Below, in pieces: positions 24,649 to 34,919 of a stretch of 64,000 nucleotides of DNA. The stretch comes from Lepas anatifera. Taxonomy: Eukaryota; Arthropoda; Thecostraca; Lepadidae. A program made the translations under genes and the position numbers. The stretch lies in the NCBI GenBank assembly GCA_034440635.1, contig JAOTON010001526.1, positions 2,613,001 to 2,677,000 of the forward strand. Direction: 5' to 3'. Positions within the stretch are counted from its first letter, which is position 1. Every line of letters starts with the position of its first letter. The notes beneath the pieces are model-generated. The model had not been told where the DNA came from. It saw only the letters and a program-made list of their open reading frames with translations, and ran no database searches.

Positions 24649-26394
24649 GGAATGGGACATTAATTAAAGTTTAAATACATTCTAGCCCCCATGTCCCACC
24701 AATCCTACCATTGACTCCTTTTTCGTGACCAAATTCGTTTGATAGACGCAGCGACGGCGGTCCGCGCTGGTGCACAAACCTCACAGAAGTGGGGATCGGG
24801 ACGTTTGGGAGCTCAGAACTTGCTTTCTGTTAAATACTCCATTCTTTTTATTGTTGAATCTTATAGAGAAAAGTATAAAGCATAGGCAAATATTTTTATA
24901 ATTTTTTTCAGAATTTAAGAATGTATAACATCTTTAAAATGTAATATTTTTAATTAAATTTGTCATGGGCCAGAATTCGAAATTTGTCCTTAAGAGACCT
25001 AGACATCAAGTTTTATGGTGTTTCTAGAAGCATACGGGTAAAATTTCGTCTTTGCAAAATACATGTGAGTATGGTCAAAATGCCTGAAGCTATAATTTTC
25101 AAACGGTAAGTCAGGGAGAAAAATGAATACGAAGATCGTCACCACCTCCATCAATAGCCCCCCTGGCAAAAAATACACTGAAATCTACGATATGTAGGTG
25201 TTATCGACTTGTCGATCTGTCGTGGAATGTCCCAGCTCCAGCTTAGGTATCTCAGGCCAAAAATTACACCTGGCTAAGATTGTAGTTCTTGGAAAGTGAC
25301 CTTGAAACACTTTTGCATTAATTTTGCGCAAATCCCCTGAATATCCACTCCACGAAAACAGGTAAAATATACGCGTTCACATGGGCAGGAATCTTGCTTA
25401 CCACACACACATAGATCAGATCGCATTCAAATGCAGTGGCGTTTTCCTCTGTCTCAGTCATGCAAAACACATTATTCCAAGCTGTTTTCTCAAGTAGCTT
25501 GTTCCAGTGCGTGCAATTTCCTCCATTCGCTATTGTAAGTATCCGTTTACTGGACCTGTGGAATTACCCAGCTCAATTGCGCACAAAAATGGTAAAGTTC
25601 TGCGCTAGGTTCATATTTGGAAAAACATGGTCAGATTTCAGAAAGGTAGCACATTCCTCTTATTCAGTCCAAATCAGTCAGTTGCATATCATCAGCTCTG
25701 CCCAACAAAAACCATATTGGATACCGACCGACCACAATAACTTCGTGCACTTTTCCAATTCACCAATCACGACCACGACACACGGCAAGCTGGTCATCTT
25801 CGACCACCGGGGCCCAGGACCAATTTCAGACAGCAGCGACTCGGCTATGTCGCAGTCGCAGTGTACAACTCGTTACTGGTTGATATCCGTCTTTGCAGGA
25901 ATGGAACATTCTTCAAATGTGCTGTGCTGAAAATGCTAATGGACGAGAAGCGATGATGATTGTCGCGGTTTCTTAGCAAAAGTGTTGTGCTTTAACATAA
26001 CGTCTGTTCTTATCATATACAGCTAATCAACACCTAAGTATCAAAAGTTATCATTATTAAATCACCATCTTTGTATTTATCATGTTCCCGATCTGAAAGG
26101 TTTTGGCATCACCTTCGGACGTTCAACGTTTTGATTCCATGGCTTAGGAGCACTATAAGCCTGGATACTTGTGTCTTCATGCATATATGATGTCTCAAAT
26201 ACATGAACTGAACTGAACAGAAACTTTCGGATTATTTTTGCAAAATAAGAATACTTTGAAACTTTGGCTCATTTTCTGAGTTGATTGTGGCCTTTTCGAA
26301 AAAGTTTGGCAGCCCTGTAAACAATATTCGTAATCTGAAGCAGGGTGGTGCCGAATCCTGACAGGGTGCGATTCAAATGAAGCGATTAAAAATT
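24649..26394. other. Intergenic with a TGAAC-tailed fragment
   Basis: No recognised gene. At about 26202-26217 a short (TGAAC)n tail like that at 13343-13372 suggests the 3' end of a related LINE lies just upstream (about 26090-26217). A 164-codon frame at 25436-25930 has no recognisable domain. Confidence 0.4.
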
Positions 26395-26922
26395 TCATTT
26401 CTTGAGTTTACATACATACTGCACGTTGCAAAAATCAGGAAGGCATTCGTGCAAGGTAAGCTGTGGCAATTTCAGAAGAAAAGAGCAAACATCGCCTTTC
26501 CAACAAGATGGGTTCCCGTTGAACCATCGGCTGTAGTCAACCTCATTCCCGTCCATCCATTGGCAGGTAAAACTATCATGACTGCCTTCATTTTGAGAAC
26601 AGAGCATCCCGGATAGTATGTATTTATATTCTAAGTCTGGCCAATAACTCAAAATCTCACTTGAAATAAACTCTTCTTCTCTCTGAGAAAGAACCGAAAG
26701 TATATTGGCCCCGGGCAACATTTGCTGACAAGCTGATTCTGCGTCATGCAAAGCTGCCGGTGTGGGTGAGAAGAAGTAGCAGGTATCGCTGAAGAAGATC
26801 CATCCCGGCCGGCACCTCAGAAGCTGGCAGTTTCCAAACTCCAGGCTGGTACCTGCATCACCTGTCGAGTATGAGAAAATGTTCACCACAACAACGTTCT
26901 GATCTGCTGGAAGCCCCGACAT
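26395..26922 (-). CDS. C-type lectin domain protein (terminal exon)
   Basis: A 175-codon frame containing one C-type lectin-like domain. CRPGWIFFSDTCYFF opens it, followed by DAESACQQM, WMDGNEVDYSRWFNGNPSC and a C-terminal Cys pattern ending YVCKLKK and stop. The conserved Cys are present. The calcium/sugar-binding EPN or QPD signature is absent (GNP stands there) and no WND is seen, so sugar binding is doubtful. No signal peptide is encoded from the ATG at 26922. A likely splice acceptor, TTTTCTCATACTCGACAG ending near 26868, suggests that this is the last exon of a longer secreted protein. Such proteins usually act in recognition or innate immunity. It is one of only two host-like genes here. 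Confidence 0.75.
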   Translation of the reverse strand: MSGLPADQNVVVVNIFSYSTGDAGTSLEFGNCQLLRCRPGWIFFSDTCYFFSPTPAALHDAESACQQMLPGANILSVLSQREEEFISSEILSYWPDLEYKYILSGMLCSQNEGSHDSFTCQWMDGNEVDYSRWFNGNPSCWKGDVCSFLLKLPQLTLHECLPDFCNVQYVCKLKK

Positions 26923-27508
26923 ATTTCAATTTCTTCGTAAGAAACGTTTTATTTCTTAAAAGAACGTGGCATATTGGTGCAGTTCCAGTCTTGAGTGGTT
27001 TTAGGGAAAGTTTTAATCGCAAAAATCCGGCCTTATTTCTGCTAAAATATGAGTAAAGTGGACCAAAGAACCCAGCAATGTCTAGCGTTACTTACTTTTC
27101 CGTTGCTATGGGTAAAAAATATGAATTCACGTGCTGTCGTGACCACAGTTATTTCGATTGTCCAGCACATTTCCATCTAGTGAAAAATACTTCACAAATA
27201 CCTCATTCAGTGCCATATCTGGCCACTGCCTGCCACTCGCACCACAGCACAACAAGTACCACAGCCACACCATTGCAGTCATAGCGAGTGGTGGAAGGTT
27301 GAAGCATTTGATACGGCTACCGTCAAAACAATGAGGCTCCGTGTGTTCACAAATGTCTATCAACATCACGCACGCATGACGTCACCGATCGTGCAATTTG
27401 ATGAGTGTACAGTCCGATCACTCACTGGCCTTGTATAGCTATTGTCCCGTGCCAGGTCAGAATGCCGACTGTGGCCGATCCCAACCCCGAGCAAGATACC
27501 TTTACTTA
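26923..27508. other. Upstream of lectin exon, nothing recognised
   Basis: Would hold the intron or upstream exon of the minus-strand lectin, but no signal-peptide exon was recognised. Confidence 0.3.
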
Positions 27509-29046
27509 AAGGGAGATACGCGAAGAAATCATTGTGGTTTCTTGCTATTTGAAAAATATTAATTACGAAACAGTCAATTATTTTTGCATCTTTGGAAAAA
27601 TTTTTGGAGGCCGCTCAACCATTATTGAAATATGTTAAAAGGAATGTGGTCCTTGGTCAAATCCAGGAATCTAGTGCAATTAGGGGTATTTTTAGCTGAA
27701 AATCATGTAAACGTCCATGATTTCTCTGACAAATGTACAATGAGCTCAATATTTTGATTTATAAATGCCCCTCTAGGGTGCAAATAAACCTCTGCCTGAG
27801 GATGATGTTATGATCTGGCAACTACTACCATATTCAATAGGTTTCAAGGTTTTCAATTGGCTGATTACTCACTGTGACGTCAGTGGTGTCGTCACACCAA
27901 CATCCATGACAACTGTGCCCGCCTGGCTGGGGTACATGAGGGGTACATTTCAGGCAAGATACCTTTACTTAAAGGTACGTTCAAGGGGAATTCCTCCACA
28001 CTTGAGTGACGTCACACGGGCGTGGAGGAATTCTTTCACCATTGAGCCGTGTATTAAACTGCTGCTACTGGCACTTCCCGCTTACAAATTTGTGAGAATA
28101 CACGACAATCAAGTTTATCCAAAATGCAGTAGATAAACATTGTATTTTCGATTCTGGGCCTCTTTTTGCAAAAATTTGTATATTTAATCATTTAATTTTC
28201 CCATGTTATATGCTACGAGGTGTGACGTCACATCCGATGGTCTGCGCTTGCTGTTGGACGGAGGCTGCATTTCAGGTAGGTTTTTAGTTTTTCTCCAAGG
28301 AAATTTTGAGTTTTAAGGCAAATGATTTATTGATTACCGGGTTTTCCGGCATGCTTAACAACATGACTATCTCAGTTAAAATCACGTTATAAAGGTACCA
28401 CATTCCCTTTAGCGGCACCGGTAAAAGGCTGGAACCTGGTCTTCATCTCAACGTTTTTAAAGTTATTTTAAGTTCTTAAGGTAATTGTTTTGTGATAGAA
28501 ATGTCTGGTCTCCTGTACCTATTTGTATTTGAATTAATGCTACGTAACCTATAAAAACTGCAAAATGAATTAGTTTGCCCTAAAAGTGGAGAATGCAACA
28601 ATTACTCACGTCTTCAATCTTTTCGTACCTCGGATCTTCAGTTCCCAGGATGACGAAACTTTGGCGTCAGATAGGTCACGTGACCTAGGTGTGAGAATTC
28701 CTGGGATTCGGATCGGTCAATTGTGATTTCTTATACGTCCTATATTTCTGTTTCAAAAGAGTTTTGAAATGTGTTTTTTTCAAGTAATTTTTTTACGTGA
28801 TAGTTCGAGGTGCTACACCACTGTTTAGGACATATATAAACAAGTTCTTAGAGAAAGTGATGATCATAGCCGTGGCTACGTCATTTGATCGATAGTGAGA
28901 ACTATCGTAAGTCGTTTAGAAATATTGACTTTGAGAGTGTTTTTAAGGCATTTGGAGGCCGAATTCGCAAAAAGGAGAATAGGACTTCTGAAATAACTTT
29001 TGTGACCTTTTGATCTAGCCAATACATTTTTTCGCGTATCTCCCTT
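27509..29046. mobile_element. TA-flanked DNA element, Tc1/mariner-like target
   Basis: Termini AAGGGAGATACGCGAAGAAA (27509-27528) and its inverted partner TTTTTTCGCGTATCTCCCTT (29027-29046) are flanked by TA (27507-27508, 29047-29048). Joining the flanks gives TTTACTTACAGGTACG. This differs by one base from TTTACTTAAAGGTACG, found intact at about 27964-27979, which acts as an empty-site comparison. No transposase ORF is visible, so it is non-autonomous. The superfamily assignment rests only on the TA duplication. Confidence 0.6.
27954..28070. repeat. Dispersed repeat with perfect hairpin and CRE palindrome
   Basis: Contains GAATTCCTCCAC (27988-27999) and its perfect inverted partner GTGGAGGAATTC (28022-28033). 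The loop holds TGACGTCA (28007-28014), the CRE/ATF palindrome. A diverged second copy lies at 29049-29120 directly beside the right end of the TA-flanked element. Confidence 0.6.
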
Positions 29047-29112
29047 TACAGGTACGTTCAAGAGGGATTCACGTCACACAGGCGTGGAGGGATTCCTTCA
29101 CCCCTGAGCCGT

Positions 29113-29240
29113 GTAAAAAACTCTGCCGTGGGAAGGTAAAAGGCCTTAACTCGAAAATTGTCAACTTTTCGGTTTTTGGTATCATTGGAAATCGCAAGTT
29201 AAGCTGCATCTGATGATGTGAATATCATATTAAAATTCAA
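29113..29240 (+). repeat. Dispersed repeat, partner of 33100-33262
   Basis: CTGCCGTGGGAAGG followed by AAAGGCCTTAACTCGA matches the reverse complement of about 33100-33262 with indels. No coding content. Confidence 0.5.
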
Positions 29241-29478
29241 ATTATAAATTGGTTATTTTATAGGTTTAAAATTACCGTGATGCCGTAAGTCTAATTTGGT
29301 GGCGTGAATTATCAGGCAAAATACTGTAACACACAATTCACCCGCTTACGGCTTTTTGCCTGCTGCGATCCACTAGAAGAACCGCCTTCGCAGTCACCCG
29401 AAACACCGTAACTTCCACTCACTGTTTTTTTCCTGCTACAAAATAGTTTAAAACTCCACATCTTGGAATGTTCAGTGT

Positions 29479-31014
29479 ACTATAACTCTCATCCCAGTGG
29501 GGGGGGGGGTGTTTGAACACCCCCTCGGGTTTTCCGGCCGCACGAAAAACGGCGGCGCGAAGCTCCGCCGTACTTGGTACACCTTATCCTTGATCAATTC
29601 CGCAACTTCCCTAAAAACTTTAAGGTTTGGTCATCTCAGGCCAGGCCACCAGTGCAGGTCAAGTGGCCTCACCTCCAAAAAGGTGACCTTAGTAAGAAAT
29701 GGGTGAATCTATCAGACTGAAACTTATAGCACATAATGGCCCCACTGAGTGCTACAAATATATTCCGGGATTTTTTATATCGATGACCTAGGGCCAGGCA
29801 CGGATCATGACCTCTTCTGGGGGTTAAGGGTGGAGGAGTGTGGATTGTTTTATTGGTGATAATAAGATCGATCAACTTAAATGGCAAGATGTGAATGGAA
29901 ATGAATACAGAAATCTTTTAGATTTAAATTTAATTTTAAAGGATCTAGCACTTGATTTTCTCCAGGGATGTGTTATCTAATTGGATTGTAAAAAAACTAT
30001 ACGAACATGGATGGTTGCATGTTTACTGCATATACTAAAGACGAATGCTAATAAATATAAATATCAGACTAAACAAGTATTAAAATGGGACGAAAAAACG
30101 GAAACTAAATAATGAGGGGTGGATCAATTGATCATATAGTTCAAATAAATGCTGAACTAAAGACACGCAAAAAGAATAGAACACATTTTTTGTTATTTGT
30201 TTATAATTTTGTAGTGTGCGTGGTGGACGACCCACCTCCCGTTATCCTAACTGCCTGGGGAGCCATGGCCGGCGAGCGCCCCTGTATCACTTCTACCCAT
30301 CCATTAACCTTACGTTCTTTAGTCTTTCCCTTACGCACAGGCGCTAAAGCCCGGAAACAATGGGAAATACATGGGGAAAACAGGAATTAGGCTGTATTTG
30401 TGCAGATACAGCTGAGAATAGCTTCGTATTCTTCAAATCGTAGTATCCTGGGTCCCTTTCCAGGCTCATGCTGCAATGTTTTACCTATGACCTCTGTTAG
30501 GTCATCTGGGGATACTTAAGCAGATTTCAGACTTGGGTCAATAGCTGTGCATGATATGATGATATAGCTTGTATTTTGAAACCATTACATTTGGATTGCT
30601 ATTACGAGTGGATTGATATGCATAATAACTGTGCTAGGTCGGAAAGTGACCTTGACCTGACCTGAGGTCACATCATTTTTGTGTTTTGATCTAACATAGT
30701 CACATTTTACATCATTCGATTCACCGTGACGAGAGGAACCGAATGCTGCCTAAAATGATTCTAACTCAACTCTATCAGACGATACATCCCAAAAACACTA
30801 CCCTAACACGCAGCCTTCTTTGACCTGTCATGACCTCAATATTGACCTGAGCCAGAAGTGACCGATGTAGCTTCGTCATGAATTTGTATGAGCTATCCAC
30901 CAGTCTTCGCGTTTTTCCGCTATTCCGCATAGGAGCCGAGTTCGAGGGGTTTTCAAACACCCCCTCCCCCTACCAAGGCGAAGGTGGTTCGGAGCCCCAC
31001 CGGGGCGCGGGTAA
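29479..31014. mobile_element. M-family MITE copy 6, interrupted
   Basis: Decayed ends: left near CTCATCCCAGTGGGG, right CCCCACCGGGGCGCGGGTAAC. The left half follows the family order (CGGCGGCGCG, then an AGGTCA cluster at 29620-29680) to about 29817. The right half resumes with GGGAAATACATGGGG at about 30359. The 540 bp between them is foreign; on the plus strand it has an AT-rich reading frame (about 29845-30110) broken by one stop and with no recognised domain. Confidence 0.55.
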
Positions 31015-31280
31015 CAGCAAAATCCGTGAGCAGTCCGTTACCATCAATGTTAGGCAGCCACTTGACCAGCCTGTTACCCGGCCAAAATGAATCACTTTCG
31101 TTCAAAAGGCACCCATGAATGGGTCACTTGGCGTCCTCTGTTGTGCGTGCACGAGGAATCGCCGCAACCAACGCCAGCACTTCGATTAGCCCTTGCCCCC
31201 AGACGAAAGTACCGCTTTGGCTGCGTGAAGCCACCCTTCTTGACAACGATGGGATACGCCGCCAACACCATCTCTGCCCC

Positions 31281-31649
31281 TCAGGACAAATGAGGTCGAT
31301 ATGTGCCAGCTAACAAGCTATGCAGAGAGGTTATCGGGCGCCACATAATGGCATACAAACCGGTGGCATCCCATGATATGTGCTTGTATGCCCCCAACCG
31401 CAGGTACTTGCCAGCTGACTTGACAGGGCCATATATGAACACTTCGTAGAGGCAGAGGAAAGTATCTGCCCATAAAGTAGCTTCTGCATGGTGGTTCAGG
31501 ACCTCAACATAGGTTTCACGCGTCTGAATGGTGAGAAACGTTCCACGCGCAAGGCTCACAACGAACATTTGTGCGTCTTCACAGCGGGGTGTCGCACTTG
31601 TGCTGAGTACACCCAGCACAGAGATCAGGCACAACAAGCATACCCTCAT
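31281..31649 (-). CDS. Putative secreted protein exon, possibly FGF-like beta-trefoil
   Basis: A 122-codon frame from ATG at 31649 (AAACCATGA context). Residues 1-19, MRVCLLCLISVLGVLSTSA, form a clear signal peptide. The following 80 residues have a spacing reminiscent of fibroblast growth factors: GTFLTIQ resembles the FGF GFFLRIL strand, EVFIYGPVKSAGKYLRL resembles the V.I....SG.YLAM strand, and DATGLYA resembles DG.LYG. The last 20 residues fit less well and may be intron read-through; CACCG/GTTTGT near residue 99 is a possible donor. Seen: signal peptide and pattern. Inferred: first exon of a secreted beta-trefoil gene. Other secreted families are possible. Confidence 0.4.
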   Translation of the reverse strand: MRVCLLCLISVLGVLSTSATPRCEDAQMFVVSLARGTFLTIQTRETYVEVLNHHAEATLWADTFLCLYEVFIYGPVKSAGKYLRLGAYKHISWDATGLYAIMWRPITSLHSLLAGTYRPHLS

Positions 31650-31819
31650 GGTTTGGAGCGAGAGTGGTGCCCCAGGCAAATGATCCTCTCAGCGGATATG
31701 GTAGGGTGTTTTTGTTCCCATCCATTCCACACAAAATTTTCAGTCCTTGTCCCGACTCGTGATGTACGAGACTTTCGCACCAGTTGGTCTGTCAACAAAA
31801 TCAGGTGCGAGGCCCACTT

Positions 31820-31916
31820 TCGTAATGTGGCATGAGGGTCCGGCGGGAAGAGACGCATTTACTTTCGTAATTTGGAACGAGGGTCCGGCGGGAAGAGACG
31901 CATTCAATGTGGCATC
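31820..31916. repeat. Tandem duplication, about 47 bp
   Basis: Two adjacent copies of TTTCGTAATNTGG..GAGGGTCCGGCGGG..ACGCATT, differing at a few positions. Confidence 0.8.
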
Positions 31917-31929
31917 CTGTTTTTCTTTT

Positions 31930-32525
31930 TAGATTGATGGTGGTGGTGGTGTAGTCCCCCGTGCTGGCCGTAGCCGATACGTTCTTGGTGTCAGGTAGTC
32001 TCGAGCCAAGGCCGCCATGCCCTCCCCCGTCCCGAAGCTGTGCCGGGCTTGGATGAAAGCTACCGAAAGCGGAGTCACACTCCCGCCAGACACGGACGCC
32101 AGAGCAGAACGTGCTCGGGTGTGTCCGGGCATTTGCGGCAGACGAGGCAGCGTACCGCAAGACACGCCAGGTCCGCTCACTGCTCGCAGGGGCGGGAGGG
32201 AAGACTGCTGATGCGATGGCTGTACTTCCTGGAGAGTCCCCAGTGCTCCACCCGTATTTGGTGGACGTTGACAATGTCTTTCCGGCTCTGGGTGAGGACC
32301 GGTGTCGGCATCCGGTCCCCCATGATACATCTGAACAGACTGTCACCAGCAGCAACGCCAGACCGTGGAGGCGACGAAGTCGACGGCTCGGACGAGACTG
32401 CGGACGTCCGCAGGTGCTTTTTCCTGTGGGAGGCTGGAGGTCCCCTAAGCCATCGCGCCGCCCTTTCATTTCCAGGAAGCCCACAGTGGGCCGGAACAAG
32501 TCTCCAAAAGTACGTGATCTCATGA
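31930..32525 (-). pseudogene. I/R1-type LINE remnant: RNase H end and C-terminal zinc region
   Basis: Decayed fragment across shifting frames. PAHCGLPGNERAARW (about 32495-32451) is the C-terminal RNase H signature of LINEs that carry RNase H. Downstream on the minus strand VHQIRVEHWGLSRKYSHRI (about 32269-32213) leads to CLVC..CPDTPEHVLL, the terminal Cys/His zinc motif of ORF2. Two stops interrupt it. The 3' end lies near 31935, in an A-rich stretch after CACCACCACC. Everything upstream of RNase H is absent, so it is 5'-truncated near 32525. Confidence 0.7.
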
Positions 32526-32529
32526 TAGA

Positions 32530-33490
32530 GATTGATCGCAGTGAGGTTATAATGCGTTCAGCCTAACGTCCTCTGAGTTCGTTTTGTTTTCTTGGTGGTC
32601 ACAATTGAAATGTGATGGGATTTAACGATTAAATGCACATTTTATGCGAAGCTATGCTATATCTACCTCAGCCAGGCTAGATACCGACGACGGGAGAATA
32701 TTGGCCCCGGAATGCCCACTGATCATTCATTATTAAGCAAAAGTTATGGAGAAGCTGACCTGCATCGGTCATTTGGGTTTTCAGGATGCTCAGTGACCTT
32801 AGCGTGACTAAAGGGTGGTACAGAAAACACGGTGTCTGATCCCGTAGCGAGGAAAAGTTTAATCTCCCATACCAAATGCTGCTCAGACTGACATGACTGG
32901 GCATAAAATGAATGAATCCAGCTGATACGGCCTTCTGCCTGATATTGGAATGAATGAAACTGTTGATTTACGGTCTTTTGCCTGCTTCTACGCCTTTTTG
33001 CCTGATTTCGTATTGACGTTTGTGACCAAAAGATGGAAGGCAAAACACGTTTGTAGAATTTGTTAAAGATATAGTTTGTTTTGCATGAAACGACCTACAT
33101 CAAAAGATGCAGCTCATTTCAACGATTCCGGCGATATCAAACTTAAACAAAAAAACTGACTAGGTCCAGAGTTATGAAGAAAAACGGTTTTTTGCTTCTC
33201 CTGAAAAGTTAAGAAAATCGAGTTACGGTCTTTTGCCTTCCCACGGCAGAACTGCTACTAGTCGCTCTGCTTGCCTACAAATCTATTGAACGGGGGCTGA
33301 CCCCCCAGGACACCGGCGCATCCGCAGCGACTATATACCCACTGACAGTGATGACAGAGGCTGTACGCTAGGGTGTGTCGCATATCGCAGTCAAACGTGC
33401 TCCTATGCTTTTCTTTTGCCCTGAGCGTGTAGAAACACGAGTATAACACCCATTTTGTTATAATTTTTAACACCATCCAGCGCAGACAGG
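32530..33490. other. Intergenic with inverted copy of 29.1-kb repeat
   Basis: About 33100-33262 is an inverted, diverged copy of 29113-29240. ACGGTCTTTTGCCT occurs twice (near 32970 and 33224). No gene is supported. Confidence 0.45.
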
Positions 33491-33504
33491 GATGGTGATA
33501 AAAC

Positions 33505-33812
<308 letters not shown>

Positions 33813-33908
33813 AGCGTGTTTTGCCCCTTTCTTAATGTTTTGGCCACACTAGCGAAGGATGGCGGGAGTACGTACTAATGTGTGTACTTTTGTTAAGTTG
33901 GTCAGTAC

Positions 33909-34300
33909 CAGTGGAGGATCCAGGGGAAAGGGGGCAAAAAGGCATTTGCCCCCTCCAAACGGAAAAGCTCGGGGCTAAACTATGTTTTTGCCCCCAAAGC
34001 GATCGACCTCCGTTTTTCCCAGACTCCTTTTTAGTTTATAAGCAAGATTTTGGTAGGTACTTCAACTCTCAACTTCAAACAGAACCAGGTCAGTGTAAAT
34101 ATGTGACCTTGGACAGGAAAAATTATCTTGAGCCCATATCGTTCACCCCGTGACATTTTTTGGCTCCCTGCCTCAAACAGGCAAAATTCTGCGGGGCAAG
34201 TCATATTGTGGTGCAATTTTTCACTGCGTTGTGTTTTTTTTGCTTTTCGACTTTGGTTTCCCCTTGCCCCTCCCAAACCGACCGGCTGGATCCGCCACTG
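33909..34300. mobile_element. hAT-type MITE H1 with perfect 8-bp target duplication
   Basis: 392-bp element with termini CAGTGGAGGATCCAG and CTGGATCCGCCACTG (one mismatch), flanked by identical 8-bp GTCAGTAC (33901-33908 and 34301-34308). An 8-bp duplication and a CAGTGGCGGATCCAG-like terminus fit the hAT superfamily. It has no transposase. Confidence 0.9.
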
Positions 34301-34747
34301 GTCAGTACCTGTTCTCACAGCTCCGAAACTGTTTCAAACAGCTTTAAAACAATATGATAAAGTTTGGGCTATTAATGTTTGGCAGAATTATTCGACATTC
34401 ACCGTTAATTGGCCTTCATGCGGCCCTGCGCGGTGCCCCGAAACCAGGGTGATGCAAATGCTTTGGGTTTGACTATGAAACCGATGGAAGTAATGCGTCT
34501 TTTGACTATAAAACCAATGAAAGAAGTGGGTACTGTCACCAGCCATCGATTCCAACAGACTGAAGGCTAATGCCAGGTGTTATATTAGGCGTTAGCATGG
34601 TCCTAATATCATAATCGCCTCACCTAATGTCACCGGCTGGCAAGCAAGATACTGCAGTCGGGCTTGTTCGAGGCGATGCACGATTTGGAATAAACACACC
34701 GTGATTATTATAAATCGTGAGCTATTCTGAATTCAGAATGCTCTAAC

Positions 34748-34911
34748 CAGTGGCGGATCCAGAACTTAGTTTGAGGGGGGTGGGGGTTCTAGGGGACTCG
34801 AACCTCCCCCACCATTGCCTCCGACCAGACTCCGGCTATGCATTTGGGTACTATAGGCACCATGACATTTCGTGGAGGGGCTTGAGCTTAGCCCCCTTAT
34901 ATCCGCCACTG
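34748..34911. mobile_element. hAT-type MITE H2, 164 bp
   Basis: Termini CAGTGGCGGATCCAG and TATATCCGCCACTG; flanks GCTCTAAC (34740-34747) and GCTCCAAC (34912-34919) are an 8-bp duplication with one mismatch. It shares its terminus with H1, 450 bp away, but is shorter and internally different. Confidence 0.85.
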
Positions 34912-34919
34912 GCTCCAAC

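Noticed and set aside
25436..25930. 164-codon plus-strand frame
   Set aside because: No recognisable domain, signal peptide or splice context.
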